A stretch of DNA of 64,000 nt from Prevotella heparinolytica (GCF_004342845.1 NZ_SLXB01000015.1:28522-92521); one strand, 5' to 3'. Positions 26,972-36,870 are shown, counted from the first letter of the stretch. Translations and numbers: made by a program. The notes: generated by a model from the letters alone, not told the origin.

Positions 26972-28195
26972 CTATGTTTTCACTGTATTTGTCTTGATAT
27001 ATAGAGATGGATTCTCCTTAATCTTGAGTAACTCTTCTTCCCGCCATTTGTCAATAGCTGTTTGTAATAATTCTGCTTGTACTTTAGCAACTCTTGTCAT
27101 CAGTTCTCTATTAGCAAGTACTTCTGCAGTCAAGCGTTCTTTGTTCTTTTGCGTGGATATTTGTATTTCTGTATTTACTTCATCGTTAATGTCTGAAATC
27201 CGTTTGTCAGACGCTATTCTGGCGCGGTGCATTTCTGCACGTAGGTAGTCATCATACGGCCCCGAAGCAATCATCATTTTAAAAAATGTCGGCGCTGTTT
27301 CTATGATTATGAAGAGTAGCATTACAATGATGGAAACAATTTTTAAGTTTGAATTCTCATTCTTTATATTTGAGAAGGCCTCATAGCGAACACAGAACCC
27401 ATTTTCATCATTACCTTTAGATATATCTTCATTTCCCTTAGCCCTATTAATTCCAATCTGCTTTATAATATGTTCGAGTTCCTTTTGATAAGAGCTTTCC
27501 CAGATCAAGAACTCTCTTTCAATTGTATTTTTATATTGTTCCTTGTCCCCGTATATTGGACCATGTCCGGCTTTCCCACTCAGTGCAGCTCCTACTCCTT
27601 CGTTTTTTAATTCTTCATTTGCTTTGGTTAATCGTCCTTGGATTTCGGCTTTCTGCTGTTCAAGCAGATCTCTACGCTTTATAAGAAGTTCGTTACCTTT
27701 GTCAATTTCTGCCATGGACGCATTAGTTCTCTCAATGTTATCCTTGACTAATTGTGAGTTTATTCTGTCCTCAAAAATTTTCATTTCAAGTGGTGTGGAA
27801 ATAACAATGCCTAAGAATATGGCGATAATGATACGTGGTAGACCGCTATAAAATTCTTTCCAACTTATTGTGACTTTCCCGTCAGAATACATTGTGTTTA
27901 CAATGAATCTGTCAAGATTGAAAATAAGCATTCCCCAAAATATTCCAAACGAGATTGCCTTTTCTACACTATGAAAAATAAAGTAAAGGGCGTAACCACC
28001 CGAAAGCGTAGCCATCAGTGCTGTAAATAAGATCGTTCCGCCAATACCTGCATATTTAGCATAATCAGTAGGGCATTGCCTTAAAATGGTTCGATTTGCA
28101 CCTGAGCATATCCAGAGAAACTCGTTGAGCCATCCGCCCCATTTAATTAGTTCTTCGCTTTCATTTGTCTTTTTTATTTGCGTATTCATAGTCAT
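26972..28195 (-). CDS. DUF4407 membrane protein
   Basis: This 407-residue protein has three helices near the N-terminus (about 52-75, 80-99, 118-140), a long charged coiled-coil region (about 140-285), a fourth helix (about 289-313, IVSIIVMLLFIIIETAPTFFKMMI) and a second coiled coil to the C-terminus. This layout and the FNLDRFIVNTM and IETAPTFFKMM motifs fit DUF4407. The function is unknown; the family recurs beside signalling and mobile genes. Here it is the last gene of the VWA/PP2C/kinase operon, 6 bp after the larger kinase, and may be its membrane effector or receptor. It is AT-rich like the rest of the island. Confidence 0.85.
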   Translation of the reverse strand: MTMNTQIKKTNESEELIKWGGWLNEFLWICSGANRTILRQCPTDYAKYAGIGGTILFTALMATLSGGYALYFIFHSVEKAISFGIFWGMLIFNLDRFIVNTMYSDGKVTISWKEFYSGLPRIIIAIFLGIVISTPLEMKIFEDRINSQLVKDNIERTNASMAEIDKGNELLIKRRDLLEQQKAEIQGRLTKANEELKNEGVGAALSGKAGHGPIYGDKEQYKNTIEREFLIWESSYQKELEHIIKQIGINRAKGNEDISKGNDENGFCVRYEAFSNIKNENSNLKIVSIIVMLLFIIIETAPTFFKMMIASGPYDDYLRAEMHRARIASDKRISDINDEVNTEIQISTQKNKERLTAEVLANRELMTRVAKVQAELLQTAIDKWREEELLKIKENPSLYIKTNTVKT

Positions 28196-28201
28196 TTCTT
28201 A

Positions 28202-29800
28202 TTATCGGTTAAGTAATTTTCTTATTAAATTCATTAAACCAGATTTTGGAAGTGGAGGGAACTCTATATTTAATCCCATTTCTTTGAATGATGGGACAGC
28301 TTGAGGTTCTGTCTTCACAATGTCAAATTCTATATTAGGGAACGTGACTCCCACATTATATTTCGGTTGCTTTATAGTTATAGAGATCTTGTTAGCAATC
28401 TGCGGAGTAGGTACTAATATTGTTTTTACTTGTGGTATTGGTAACATGTTAATATCAAGACTTTTCTTCTTTCTTCCAAATTCATCTTCTGCTGTAAGTA
28501 TGATGGTGGTAGCTTTTTGAGGTTCAATAATCTTTGTGCCTTTAGTTTCAACTTCATCGCTATCTATCCAAACTCTTTTTGCGTGTTTGACACCCCAAGT
28601 TAGTTTTACGGGAATTGTAGGAAATACATAGTATTTATCCGCAGAGAAATCAATTATACACTCATCAAAGACTTTAATAGAAATATCTTTTTTTATAATG
28701 TAGTCATTTACGGTCTTGACTAATAGTTCAAATGTGGAGTCCTTTACAAGATTCTTGGAAATATATCCTTTATTCTCGTATTTTTGTTCATTGCTTTCTC
28801 CTGCTTGTTTTAGATAAACATCTGCAACAAAAGGAACATTCCATTCTAACATTATTCTTTGAGTGTGGCGGACTACCTTTGTTGCAGAAGCAGAAAAGAT
28901 TACTTTTTTCTCTAACAATAAAGATTCAAAAGGGAGTAATTCATTTATGTCATTATGTTTTAGATATCCTGCCAGCACATCTAATATTTCTTGGAAACTT
29001 TCTCCAAGAGATTGAATGTCTTTGTAACTTTCCGAATTTGTTATGTCTTCGTAGTCTTCTTTAGAGAAGAGAAGGCGATCGGAATCTTTCACTTTATATT
29101 TATCAATTAGGGAAGTCTTTTCTGATATTGCCAATATGCTGAGATAGATTATCAGCTCAGAGAAATAATCTAACTTCTCAGATACTGTTTTGTTGTTTTT
29201 TCGTGCAGGGTGCTGATAATCAGGAAGCCCTGTTATGGAATCTGGTTCGCCATTCAGCTCGGGGCAATAAAAAGAATCATAATCAACGAGATGTAGTTGA
29301 TGGTCATTGTCAACTAAAATATTACCGTGTTGTAAATCTCCGTGTGCAAGCGATTGGCTATGCAAGGTTCGGGTCATTTTAAGAAAGTTATCAGCCAGTG
29401 CTCTTAGGCGCTCTTTTGATTGTTTGTTTTGACAGATATAGTCTTTTATTGTGACGCCATCAATCCAACGCATTCTTGTTGTTGGATAAATATTACCGTT
29501 CACATTAATACCTTTTTCTATGTATTCAAATTCGCATAAGAAGTCTAAATGGGCTTTTCTAATTGCTTCGGAGATAATTTTGTATCGCTTTTGAGTATAG
29601 TTAATACTGGAATGCCAACAACGGAAAGCCCATGTCTTTCCATCATACGCTTTATAGGGGAAAACTACAGAAAATCCTCCCGTATAGGCAATAAGTCTTC
29701 CTCTAACATCTCTCTTGAAGTTACTATTCTTTGCGTGTTCATCCAAAATGAGAACACTTTTATTTTCAACAGATGTTCTTATATTAGGTATCGTTAGCAT
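28202..29800 (-). CDS. Kinase-like protein with C-terminal beta domains
   Basis: This 532-residue protein has an N-terminal protein-kinase-like domain: a catalytic loop AHGDLQHGNILV (D155, N160) and VDYD in place of DFG (D173). The VAIK position reads WAFRCW, an Arg (R60) where Lys is usual. Residues about 300-450 are rich in beta strands of Ig-like type (MLEWNVPFVADVYLK, VKLTWGVKHAKRVWIDSDEVETKGTK). The C-terminus ends in a basic tail (LIRKLLNR). It is clearly paralogous to the neighbour at 29801-30802 (shared YxGGFxVVFPY, HGDLQHGN, DYDS, YQHxAR, DYFSEL). It directly abuts that gene. Phosphorylation targets are unknown. Confidence 0.82.
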   Translation of the reverse strand: MLTIPNIRTSVENKSVLILDEHAKNSNFKRDVRGRLIAYTGGFSVVFPYKAYDGKTWAFRCWHSSINYTQKRYKIISEAIRKAHLDFLCEFEYIEKGINVNGNIYPTTRMRWIDGVTIKDYICQNKQSKERLRALADNFLKMTRTLHSQSLAHGDLQHGNILVDNDHQLHLVDYDSFYCPELNGEPDSITGLPDYQHPARKNNKTVSEKLDYFSELIIYLSILAISEKTSLIDKYKVKDSDRLLFSKEDYEDITNSESYKDIQSLGESFQEILDVLAGYLKHNDINELLPFESLLLEKKVIFSASATKVVRHTQRIMLEWNVPFVADVYLKQAGESNEQKYENKGYISKNLVKDSTFELLVKTVNDYIIKKDISIKVFDECIIDFSADKYYVFPTIPVKLTWGVKHAKRVWIDSDEVETKGTKIIEPQKATTIILTAEDEFGRKKKSLDINMLPIPQVKTILVPTPQIANKISITIKQPKYNVGVTFPNIEFDIVKTEPQAVPSFKEMGLNIEFPPLPKSGLMNLIRKLLNR

Positions 29801-30802
29801 TTATTGCTTTTTGATTTTTTTTGATATTGTTGACGATATTTCGTTATATATCTTTTCCTTGCTTGGCTTGATATACCCGTTTCCATTTTTCCACTTATCG
29901 GAAATTCTTTTACTCTCAGATTCTATGGCTTCTTCTAATGGGGAAAGTTCGTCAATGGATGACTTTGACATAAAATCGCATAACTTTTTTGTCAAATGAG
30001 CTAATTCCGAGTCTGACTTAAGTTCCCTGAAAATATTTGATTTGCCATGAGACTGGATATCCTCACCGGAAAATAAAAGGGTCTCAGTATCTTCCATATT
30101 CAGCTTTTCCCATAGATAGGGCATCTTGGCCAATGCTTTAAGACTGGTGTAGATTACAAGTTCAGAAAAGTAATCGGCCTTTTCAGAGGACTTTTTATTC
30201 TTCCACCGTGCTTCGTGCTGATACCCAACGAGGCCTTTAATTTCATCTGGCATCCCTTTTAAATCAGGGGTATACATGGAATCATAGTCAACTAGAACTA
30301 GAGACTTGTCTGGTTTAACCATAATGTTGCCATGTTGCAAATCTCCGTGAGAGAAATGGTTTGCATGCAAATCTGCCACCATTTTCTTGAAATTCTTTGC
30401 TATTTCATTAATCACATGAGATTCTGTGATATGATTTGCCAAGAACTTCTTTAGGGGTTGCGCATCTACCCAGTCCATGGCCACAAGTGGCTGCATGCCT
30501 TGTGTGGTCATAATTCCGTCTTCATAGAATTCAAATCCAACAAAGTATGGCAGATTCGCCTTTTTTAATGCGTCAGAAATAAGTTGAGTTCTACGTTTTG
30601 CGTCAGAGACCTCTGCATGCCAAAGCCGTACAGCATACTTCTTATTTGGAGTCTGATAGGGGAAGACGACACAAAAACCACCAGAATACTTGATAAGACG
30701 AGATCCTTTTTCAATAGGATGCCCATCTTTCAGAACAAGAGGGTGTATTAATGCAGGCGTTCTAATGCACGTGCTGTAATCTGGAATACTGGGTAATGGC
30801 AT
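29801..30802 (-). CDS. Kinase-like protein
   Basis: This 333-residue protein consists mainly of a kinase-like domain with SHGDLQHGNIMV (D154, N159) and LVDYDSM (D172). The usual ATP-binding Lys is Arg (YAVRLW, R59), as in the larger paralogue. HGDLQHGN is the catalytic-loop form seen in kinases of TerY-P triads. The C-terminal 60 residues are Lys-rich. It is 8 bp downstream of the PP2C phosphatase gene, its expected counter-enzyme. Confidence 0.85.
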   Translation of the reverse strand: MPLPSIPDYSTCIRTPALIHPLVLKDGHPIEKGSRLIKYSGGFCVVFPYQTPNKKYAVRLWHAEVSDAKRRTQLISDALKKANLPYFVGFEFYEDGIMTTQGMQPLVAMDWVDAQPLKKFLANHITESHVINEIAKNFKKMVADLHANHFSHGDLQHGNIMVKPDKSLVLVDYDSMYTPDLKGMPDEIKGLVGYQHEARWKNKKSSEKADYFSELVIYTSLKALAKMPYLWEKLNMEDTETLLFSGEDIQSHGKSNIFRELKSDSELAHLTKKLCDFMSKSSIDELSPLEEAIESESKRISDKWKNGNGYIKPSKEKIYNEISSTISKKIKKQ

Positions 30803-30810
30803 GGCAATAG

Positions 30811-31842
30811 TTATTTTCGAACGATTGAATATTTTTTCAATAATTTGTCAAATGCGTCTTTTGCGGCATTTTTTGTCGCTTGATTCAAACTCTTCAAGTG
30901 TTTACATTTCTTTTTAGAAATAATCTTGAATTCAGAGAGAAATTCGTATATGAAAGTAGAAGCATCGTCACTAAATGGCTTATTTGTAGCCGTAGTTTTC
31001 TTTTCTTTATTCTCTAGTTCTTCTATAGGGACTATTTGTTTGATGGACTCTTCTTTTTTTATGAGTGTATTGATGTCGTCAATATTCTGCATAGAAAAAG
31101 AACAGGATTTATTGTACAGAATAATCACAAGAGTTGTATCATCATTATGCATTCCTGTTTTTCTCCAATCTTGAACTAAATTTTCAAAGTCCTCATGAGA
31201 AACCACGGTTAATAACTGCTGAATAAATTCTGCTATTTCCCCTTTTTGATTATGTCTGGATAAGAACTCAGAGATAGGGTCTGATGTCATGATGAGACAA
31301 ATATCTTCAGATAGTACTCCTTCTATTATTCTTGGAGTACCCTTTCCTTTTTGAGATTCATCACTGTCGAAATAATCCGGATAGCTGTCAAATGTTTCCA
31401 CATCTTGTGAAGTATGAAATTTCGCTTCATTTCCATTCCACTCAATTAGACATGAATCGCCAAGAACAGAACCTTTCCATTTATTTCCTTCAAAGCGGAT
31501 GCCAACAAAAGTAGCTCCGGCCGACCGCCTTTCTGCCAAGTTGCGCTCATTCCTGTAAATCATATTTTCAGGAGCATTCTTTGCCTTTAATTCTTGGATG
31601 AAGTCATTAACTTTTTCTCTCCATACTGAGCACAAGGGTTTTATGGATTCAATATCAGGAAGCCAATCAGTTTTCTCTATAAAAGAGTCAACAAGGAGTT
31701 GAGCCCATATTTTTTGTTGCCATGTTGCCCCCATCCCATCTGAAACAGCGATAGATTTAATCTCGGGATTGATACCAAATCTGTCTTGGCAGTCTGAATA
31801 GGTTTCGGCCTGCTTGTGGGTAATAAAAGCGCGTATTTTCAT
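30811..31842 (-). CDS. PP2C-family phosphatase
   Basis: This 343-residue protein has PP2C metal-site motifs: IAVSDGMGATW (D35, G36), GSVLGDSCLIEW, MTSDPISEFL (D188) and MHNDDTTLVII (D234, D235). It therefore should remove phosphate from Ser/Thr residues. After residue about 245 comes a Lys/Glu-rich tail with no recognised fold. It lies between the VWA gene and the smaller kinase with short gaps (15 and 8 bp), so the three are made together. Confidence 0.87.
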   Translation of the reverse strand: MKIRAFITHKQAETYSDCQDRFGINPEIKSIAVSDGMGATWQQKIWAQLLVDSFIEKTDWLPDIESIKPLCSVWREKVNDFIQELKAKNAPENMIYRNERNLAERRSAGATFVGIRFEGNKWKGSVLGDSCLIEWNGNEAKFHTSQDVETFDSYPDYFDSDESQKGKGTPRIIEGVLSEDICLIMTSDPISEFLSRHNQKGEIAEFIQQLLTVVSHEDFENLVQDWRKTGMHNDDTTLVIILYNKSCSFSMQNIDDINTLIKKEESIKQIVPIEELENKEKKTTATNKPFSDDASTFIYEFLSEFKIISKKKCKHLKSLNQATKNAAKDAFDKLLKKYSIVRK

Positions 31843-31857
31843 ATCTTCCTTGCTACT

Positions 31858-32700
31858 TCATCTTTTGTCATCATTTTGCCCTTTTGATGAACCAAAATCA
31901 ATAAGTTGGATCAGCTGAACACCATCTGCACCAAATATACAACCACGAGAGCCCTCTTTGGTTGGAAGTTCATTTTTTGCGGCAGCAGCCTTATATGATT
32001 CGGGAACTTCACTGGTTATATCATATAAGAACTGAGCTTCTTCCTGAGAAACCTCTGCTCTATTAGATGGGAAAACAACTTTCCCATTAGCATCATCTAT
32101 CTGTGCATTGAAAATCAAAACATTCCCATCGCTATTGGAAAGAGACATAATCTCATTAGCTAATATAACCGTTTCTTTCATACAGTCGCTCGGATCTTTC
32201 CTATCATAATATGGAACTCCATCTGAGATATTTATTATTACAGGTGCCGGACCATCTAGGTTATCAGACATCCATTTTTCTACAAGCTCTTTTGCTATTT
32301 GAAATGCGCCAAGCATGTTGGTGGCACCATTTTTATCAATAGGTTCAACCCAGACAGGCTGCTTGACTTCAACCTCAACAATCCCACCTGTACCGTCAGG
32401 AGTCTTTTTCTTTAGAGTCTCGTAACGTAGTGGAGAAGCGTCTAAGTCTTTCAACCATCCTGAACATAATTCTTTTACATCATGATTGTAACCGATAACA
32501 GAGATAAAACAACGATTCTTCGGTGCATCTCCATCAAAGTTTTTTTGAATAATATTGTCAATTACTTTGTTGACGGCGAGTGTCGCAAATTTAGTGCGTG
32601 TAGTACCTTCGTAAGGACTCATCATAGAGCCTGACTGGTCTAACAAAATAATAAGTAGACCCGGAGTGGCAGAACTCCATTGTTTTTCATTTTTTGCCAT
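31858..32700 (-). CDS. TerY-like VWA-domain protein
   Basis: This 280-residue protein is essentially one von Willebrand A domain with a complete MIDAS: DQSGS (D21, S23, S25), T127 in NGATNML and D160 in NISDGVP. TerY proteins of tellurium-resistance-linked phosphorylation triads have this form, alongside PP2C and kinase partners. It is the first gene of the five-gene island operon. It has no signal peptide, so it is probably cytoplasmic, holding partner proteins in a metal-dependent manner. Confidence 0.87.
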   Translation of the reverse strand: MAKNEKQWSSATPGLLIILLDQSGSMMSPYEGTTRTKFATLAVNKVIDNIIQKNFDGDAPKNRCFISVIGYNHDVKELCSGWLKDLDASPLRYETLKKKTPDGTGGIVEVEVKQPVWVEPIDKNGATNMLGAFQIAKELVEKWMSDNLDGPAPVIINISDGVPYYDRKDPSDCMKETVILANEIMSLSNSDGNVLIFNAQIDDANGKVVFPSNRAEVSQEEAQFLYDITSEVPESYKAAAAKNELPTKEGSRGCIFGADGVQLIQLIDFGSSKGQNDDKR

Positions 32701-33522
32701 AATAGTCTTTTTTTCTGTTTGGCTCTCCTGACAGATTGATTAGATTTATAGTCATGTCACATATAAATAAAAAACGTGGAGCCAGCCTGTTGCTCGTCCC
32801 ACGTATCTTGGCCTTCGCATTGCCCTGTCTGTCGAAACGAGCAACGCCGAAAGCCCCACGCTGATGTAAGTATATAAACCACATTCAAAAATGGCAAGAA
32901 GCCATAGCCATCATGTGGGTACATATAAAATACATCTCAAGGGGCGTTCCCGTTGCTTTGTTCTTGACAGACATTTGAGTTTGCGAAGTTCAGATACGTC
33001 AAAACCAAAGCGTACAGTTACGCCTTTTATGTATATGCTTGCCTAATCACCGCTTATTGGATCGTTAATAAGGCATCTAAATGCAAATATAGGTATTATG
33101 TTTTGTAAATCAATCTTTCTTCGGTATTTTTTCTTTGGCTCATAAAAGAGGGTAAAAGAGTACGGAGATGGTATCTTTCGTCTACGTATACCCAACTGCC
33201 TTTAAAGTATGAAAAATTCTGACAAATCTCTTCTTTCCTAATCGCTTGATAACCAGTCGACTAATTTTTTACTGAAAACTCACCGGATTTTTACTAATTT
33301 TCCGGGGAATTTTTAGTAAAAATCCGGTGAGAATTTAGTAAAAATCCGGGCATTTTTTAGAAAGCACGATTTGAGGCTTGTTGAAAATTCCGGAATCTTT
33401 ACAAACGGATGTTGTCTCGTTGGTTTTTCGGCTGACGGCAGTCTTCAATCAATCATGCGACACCTACACGGTTTCCATTTATAAAATCAGTGAAATCTGC
33501 GTAATCCGTGCCTAAAATAAGA
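32701..33522. other. Long intergenic region upstream of VWA operon
   Basis: No gene could be supported here. A 65-codon minus frame (32687-32884) overlaps the VWA start and has no family signal. A -7 box TATATTTG lies on the minus strand at 33091-33084 and would give a leader of about 380 nt. The stretch 32780-33060 has higher GC than the island and may be a remnant of something degraded. Three copies of a short element lie at 33279-33349. Confidence 0.5.
33279..33349. repeat. Three-copy TTAGTAAAAATCCGG element
   Basis: CTCACCGGATTTTTACTAA (33279-33297) is the exact reverse complement of TTAGTAAAAATCCGGTGAG (33313-33331), with a 15-nt loop. A third, direct copy TTAGTAAAAATCCGG follows at 33335-33349. 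The 19-bp perfect stem is too AT-rich at its inner end to be a classic terminator. Confidence 0.8.
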
Positions 33523-33556
33523 AAAAGGATAAAGCGCATGCACGCTTTATCCTTTT
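33523..33556 (-). terminator. Terminator of asd
   Basis: AAAAGGATAAAGCG (33523-33536) pairs perfectly with CGCTTTATCCTTTT (33543-33556) around a 6-nt loop, 26 bp past the asd stop. A-rich and T-rich flanks make it able to act in both directions. Confidence 0.75.
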
Positions 33557-33581
33557 CTTAATCTTATCTTATGGCCAGCCC

Positions 33582-34589
33582 TTACAGTGCTTTCTCTTTA
33601 ATCAGATATTCGGCAATCTGCACCGCATTCAGTGCGGCGCCCTTTTTGATTTGGTCGCCCACAATCCAGAACGTCAGTCCGTTTTCATTGCTGAGGTCTT
33701 TGCGGATGCGACCCACATATACCGGGTCTTTGCCTGCAAGGAACAACGGCATCGGATACTCCTTCTTTTCCGGATTATCCATCAGCACCAGTCCGTCGCC
33801 TTTGGCAAACGCTTCGCGCGCCTCTTCTACCGAAATAGGACGCTCGGTTTCTACCCAGATGCTCTCGGAGTGGGAACGAAGTGCGGGAACACGTACGCAA
33901 GTGGCGCTTACCTTAACGTCGGAGTGCATAATCTTGCGCGTTTCGTTAAACATCTTCATTTCCTCCTTCGTGTAGCCGTTCTCCATGAACACGTCAATCT
34001 GCGGGATGAGGTTGAAGGCCAACTGGTAGGCAAACTTCTCTACCGTCACAGGTTCGCCGGCCAATACCTGACGGTATTGCTCGTACAACTCGTCCATGGC
34101 GGCGACACCTGCACCACTCGCCGCCTGATAAGTAGAGACGTGTACCGTTTTTATATGCGATAGCTGTTCGATGGCCTTCAGCGCCACCACCATCTGGATG
34201 GTAGTGCAGTTAGGGTTGGCGATGATGCCTCGCGGACGGTCTTTTGCATCGGCGGCATTTACTTCCGGCACTACCAATGGGATGTCGGCATCCATGCGGA
34301 ACGCACTTGAATTGTCAATCATTACGGCTCCATGCTTGGTAATGGTTTCGGCAAACTCTTTAGAGGTGCCTGCGCCTGCGGAAGTGAAAGCGATATCAAC
34401 CCCTTTAAAGTCATCGTTGTGTTGCAAGAGTTTAACCTCGATCTGTTTACCGCGGAACGTGTATTTGGTTCCGGCACTGCGTTTAGAACCGAACAGTACT
34501 AACTCGTCCAACGGGAAATTCCTTTCATCGAGCACTCGCAGGAACTCCTGTCCCACGGCTCCGCTTGCTCCAACAATAGCTACTTTCAT
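33582..34589 (-). CDS. asd: Aspartate-semialdehyde dehydrogenase
   Basis: This 335-residue NADP-dependent enzyme makes aspartate semialdehyde from aspartyl phosphate, for lysine/diaminopimelate, threonine and methionine. It has the dinucleotide loop [18 protein letters not shown] (residues 3-20), the catalytic Cys in [13 protein letters not shown], and [15 protein letters not shown]. Length is normal for the family. It is monocistronic here: a terminator follows and the divergent antiporter begins 150 bp upstream. A -7 box TAAATTTG lies at 34662-34655. Confidence 0.96.
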   Translation of the reverse strand: MKVAIVGASGAVGQEFLRVLDERNFPLDELVLFGSKRSAGTKYTFRGKQIEVKLLQHNDDFKGVDIAFTSAGAGTSKEFAETITKHGAVMIDNSSAFRMDADIPLVVPEVNAADAKDRPRGIIANPNCTTIQMVVALKAIEQLSHIKTVHVSTYQAASGAGVAAMDELYEQYRQVLAGEPVTVEKFAYQLAFNLIPQIDVFMENGYTKEEMKMFNETRKIMHSDVKVSATCVRVPALRSHSESIWVETERPISVEEAREAFAKGDGLVLMDNPEKKEYPMPLFLAGKDPVYVGRIRKDLSNENGLTFWIVGDQIKKGAALNAVQIAEYLIKEKAL

Positions 34590-34654
34590 TTTTCTTTCTT
34601 TTAATTTGGTTTATAAAAAAGTAATATTCTACTTTGAAAAGATAGAATTGGCTG

Positions 34655-34662
34655 CAAATTTA
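34655..34662 (-). promoter_or_regulatory. -7 box for asd
   Basis: TAAATTTG on the minus strand, 65 bp before the asd start codon. It is an exact match to TAnnTTTG. Confidence 0.45.
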
Positions 34663-34740
34663 TAACAAAATGCTGTATAACACCGCATAAAGTGAAAACT
34701 TTTTCGTTATTTTGCACTCAATTTCTGAAACTTACAGCCT

Positions 34741-36870
34741 ATGGATTGGTTTGACTTTAGCCTGAAATTCCCGATTACCGACCCTACATGGATATTTCTC
34801 CTTGTACTTCTTATCATCTTGTTTGCACCTATGCTGCTGAGCAGGCTTCGCATTCCTCATATCATAGGCATGATACTGGCAGGTCTTGTCATTGGCGAGC
34901 ATGGTTTCAACATCCTTGTGCGCGACAGCAGTTTCGAACTCTTCGGCAAGGTGGGGTTGTATTATATCATGTTTCTGGCCGGTCTGGAAATGAATATGGG
35001 CGACTTCAAGCAGAATCGTGGAAAGGCGCTGATGCTGGGATTGCTGGCTTTTGTCATCCCGATAGGCATCGGCTTGGTGACCAACATTGCGTTGCTGAAG
35101 TACGGGGTGCTCACTTCCGTCCTGTTGGCAAGTATGTATGCCTCTCACACGTTGGTTGCCTACCCGATTGTCATCCGCTATGGCGTGTCGCGGCATCGCA
35201 GCGTGAGCATTGCCGTGGGCGGCACTGCGGTGACCGATACACTTACTTTGCTGGTACTGGCAGTGGTGGGCGGCCTGTTCAAAGGCGAGTCGGGCGGTTT
35301 GTTTTGGATATGGCTGGTGGTTAAGGTCATCTTTCTGGGTGCTTTGATCATCTTTTTCTTTCCGCGCATCGGACGCTGGTTTTTCCGCAGGTACGATGAC
35401 AACGTGATGCAGTTTATCTTCGTGCTTGCCATGGTGTTCCTCGGAGCCGGATTGATGGAGTTTGTCGGCATGGAGGGCATTCTGGGCGCTTTTCTTGCCG
35501 GATTGGTGCTGAACCGTCTGATTCCGCACGTCTCTCCGTTGATGAACCATCTGGAATTTGTGGGCAATGCGCTTTTCATCCCATATTTCCTGATAGGAGT
35601 GGGCATGCTGATCGATGTGCATGTCATTTTCAGCCACGGCGATGCACTGAGGGTAGCCGCAGTGATGATTGTGGTGGCGTTGGCGGGAAAATGGATTGCC
35701 TGCTGGCTGACGCAGAAAATATATAAGATGGAGGCCATCGAACGGGAACTGATGTACGGTCTGAGCAATGCGCAGGCGGCGGCAACGCTGGCGGCCGTAT
35801 TGGTGGGCTACAACATCATCCTGCCCAATGGAGAGCGTCTGCTGAACGATGATGTGCTGAACGGTACCGTTTTGCTGATTCTGGTAAGTTGCATCGTCAG
35901 TTCGTTCATCACGGAGCGTGCGGCGCGTAAGATAGCCATGGAAGAAGCGCATCCGGAAGAACATCGTTCGGTGGAGCAGGAGAGGATACTGATACCCGTA
36001 AGCAATCCGGACACCATTGAGGACCTGATTAATCTCTCTTTGGTGATACGCGACCCGAAACAAAAGGACAATCTGCTGGCCTTGAGCGTGATTAATGATG
36101 ACAGCAGTTCGGGAAATGCGGAGCTTCGCGGGAAACGCTGTCTGGAGAAAGCAGCCATGATTACGGCATCGGCAGACGTGCGTCTGAGGCAGATAACCCG
36201 TTATGACCTGAACATTGCTTCGGGCATTATCCACACGGCGAAAGAGTATAAGGCCACGGACGTCATCATAGGCCTGCACCGCAAGGTAAACATCGTAGAC
36301 TCTTTCTTCGGAATGCTTACGGAGAGTCTGCTGAAAGGGTTGCACCGCGAGGTGATGGTTTCTAAATTCCTGATACCCATCAATACGATAAGGCGGGTCA
36401 TTGTGGCCGTACCGCCGAAAGCGGAATACGAGGCCGGCTTCCACAAATGGGTGGAGCATTTCTGCCGGTTGGGCGGCACGTTGGGTTGTAGGGTGCATTT
36501 CTATGCCAACGAAGAGACGACGGCCCATCTGCAAGGATTGGTGAAAAAGAAATACGGCCATACGTTGACGGATTTCTCCCGTCTGGATGACTGGGACGAT
36601 TTGTTGCTGCTGACCGGTCAGGTGAACTACGACCATCTGCTGGTTATTATCAGTGCCCGGCGCGGCTCTATCTCGTATGACAGTTCGTTCGAGAAACTGC
36701 CCGGCCAGATAGGGAAGTACTTTGCGAACAACAGTCTGATAGTATTGTATCCCGACCGGTTGGGCGAACCTCAGGATTCGGTATCTTTCTCCAATCCGCG
36801 AGGAAATAATGAGTCGCAGCATTACGAGAAAGTGGGCAACTGGTTCTATAAGTGGTTCAGGTCTTCTTGA
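34741..36870 (+). CDS. CPA2-type cation:proton antiporter with USP-like tail
   Basis: This 709-residue protein has an N-terminal membrane domain of 12-13 helices (about 15-395), with IIGMILAGLVIGEHGFN, a LAGLEMNMGDFK segment, and GVGMLIDVH as in KefB/NhaS-type antiporters. Residues about 410-690 form a soluble part that resembles two universal-stress-protein folds (ILIPVSNPDTIEDLINLSLVIR; IRRVIVAVPPKAEYEAGFHKWVEH), which may gate the transporter. It exchanges Na+ or K+ for H+; the ion is not certain. The complementary strand is open for almost the whole gene, a composition artefact. Confidence 0.88.
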   Translation: MDWFDFSLKFPITDPTWIFLLVLLIILFAPMLLSRLRIPHIIGMILAGLVIGEHGFNILVRDSSFELFGKVGLYYIMFLAGLEMNMGDFKQNRGKALMLGLLAFVIPIGIGLVTNIALLKYGVLTSVLLASMYASHTLVAYPIVIRYGVSRHRSVSIAVGGTAVTDTLTLLVLAVVGGLFKGESGGLFWIWLVVKVIFLGALIIFFFPRIGRWFFRRYDDNVMQFIFVLAMVFLGAGLMEFVGMEGILGAFLAGLVLNRLIPHVSPLMNHLEFVGNALFIPYFLIGVGMLIDVHVIFSHGDALRVAAVMIVVALAGKWIACWLTQKIYKMEAIERELMYGLSNAQAAATLAAVLVGYNIILPNGERLLNDDVLNGTVLLILVSCIVSSFITERAARKIAMEEAHPEEHRSVEQERILIPVSNPDTIEDLINLSLVIRDPKQKDNLLALSVINDDSSSGNAELRGKRCLEKAAMITASADVRLRQITRYDLNIASGIIHTAKEYKATDVIIGLHRKVNIVDSFFGMLTESLLKGLHREVMVSKFLIPINTIRRVIVAVPPKAEYEAGFHKWVEHFCRLGGTLGCRVHFYANEETTAHLQGLVKKKYGHTLTDFSRLDDWDDLLLLTGQVNYDHLLVIISARRGSISYDSSFEKLPGQIGKYFANNSLIVLYPDRLGEPQDSVSFSNPRGNNESQHYEKVGNWFYKWFRSS

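Noticed and set aside
32687..32884. 65-codon minus frame upstream of the VWA gene
   Set aside because: It overlaps the VWA start, has no recognisable motif and no promoter close by.
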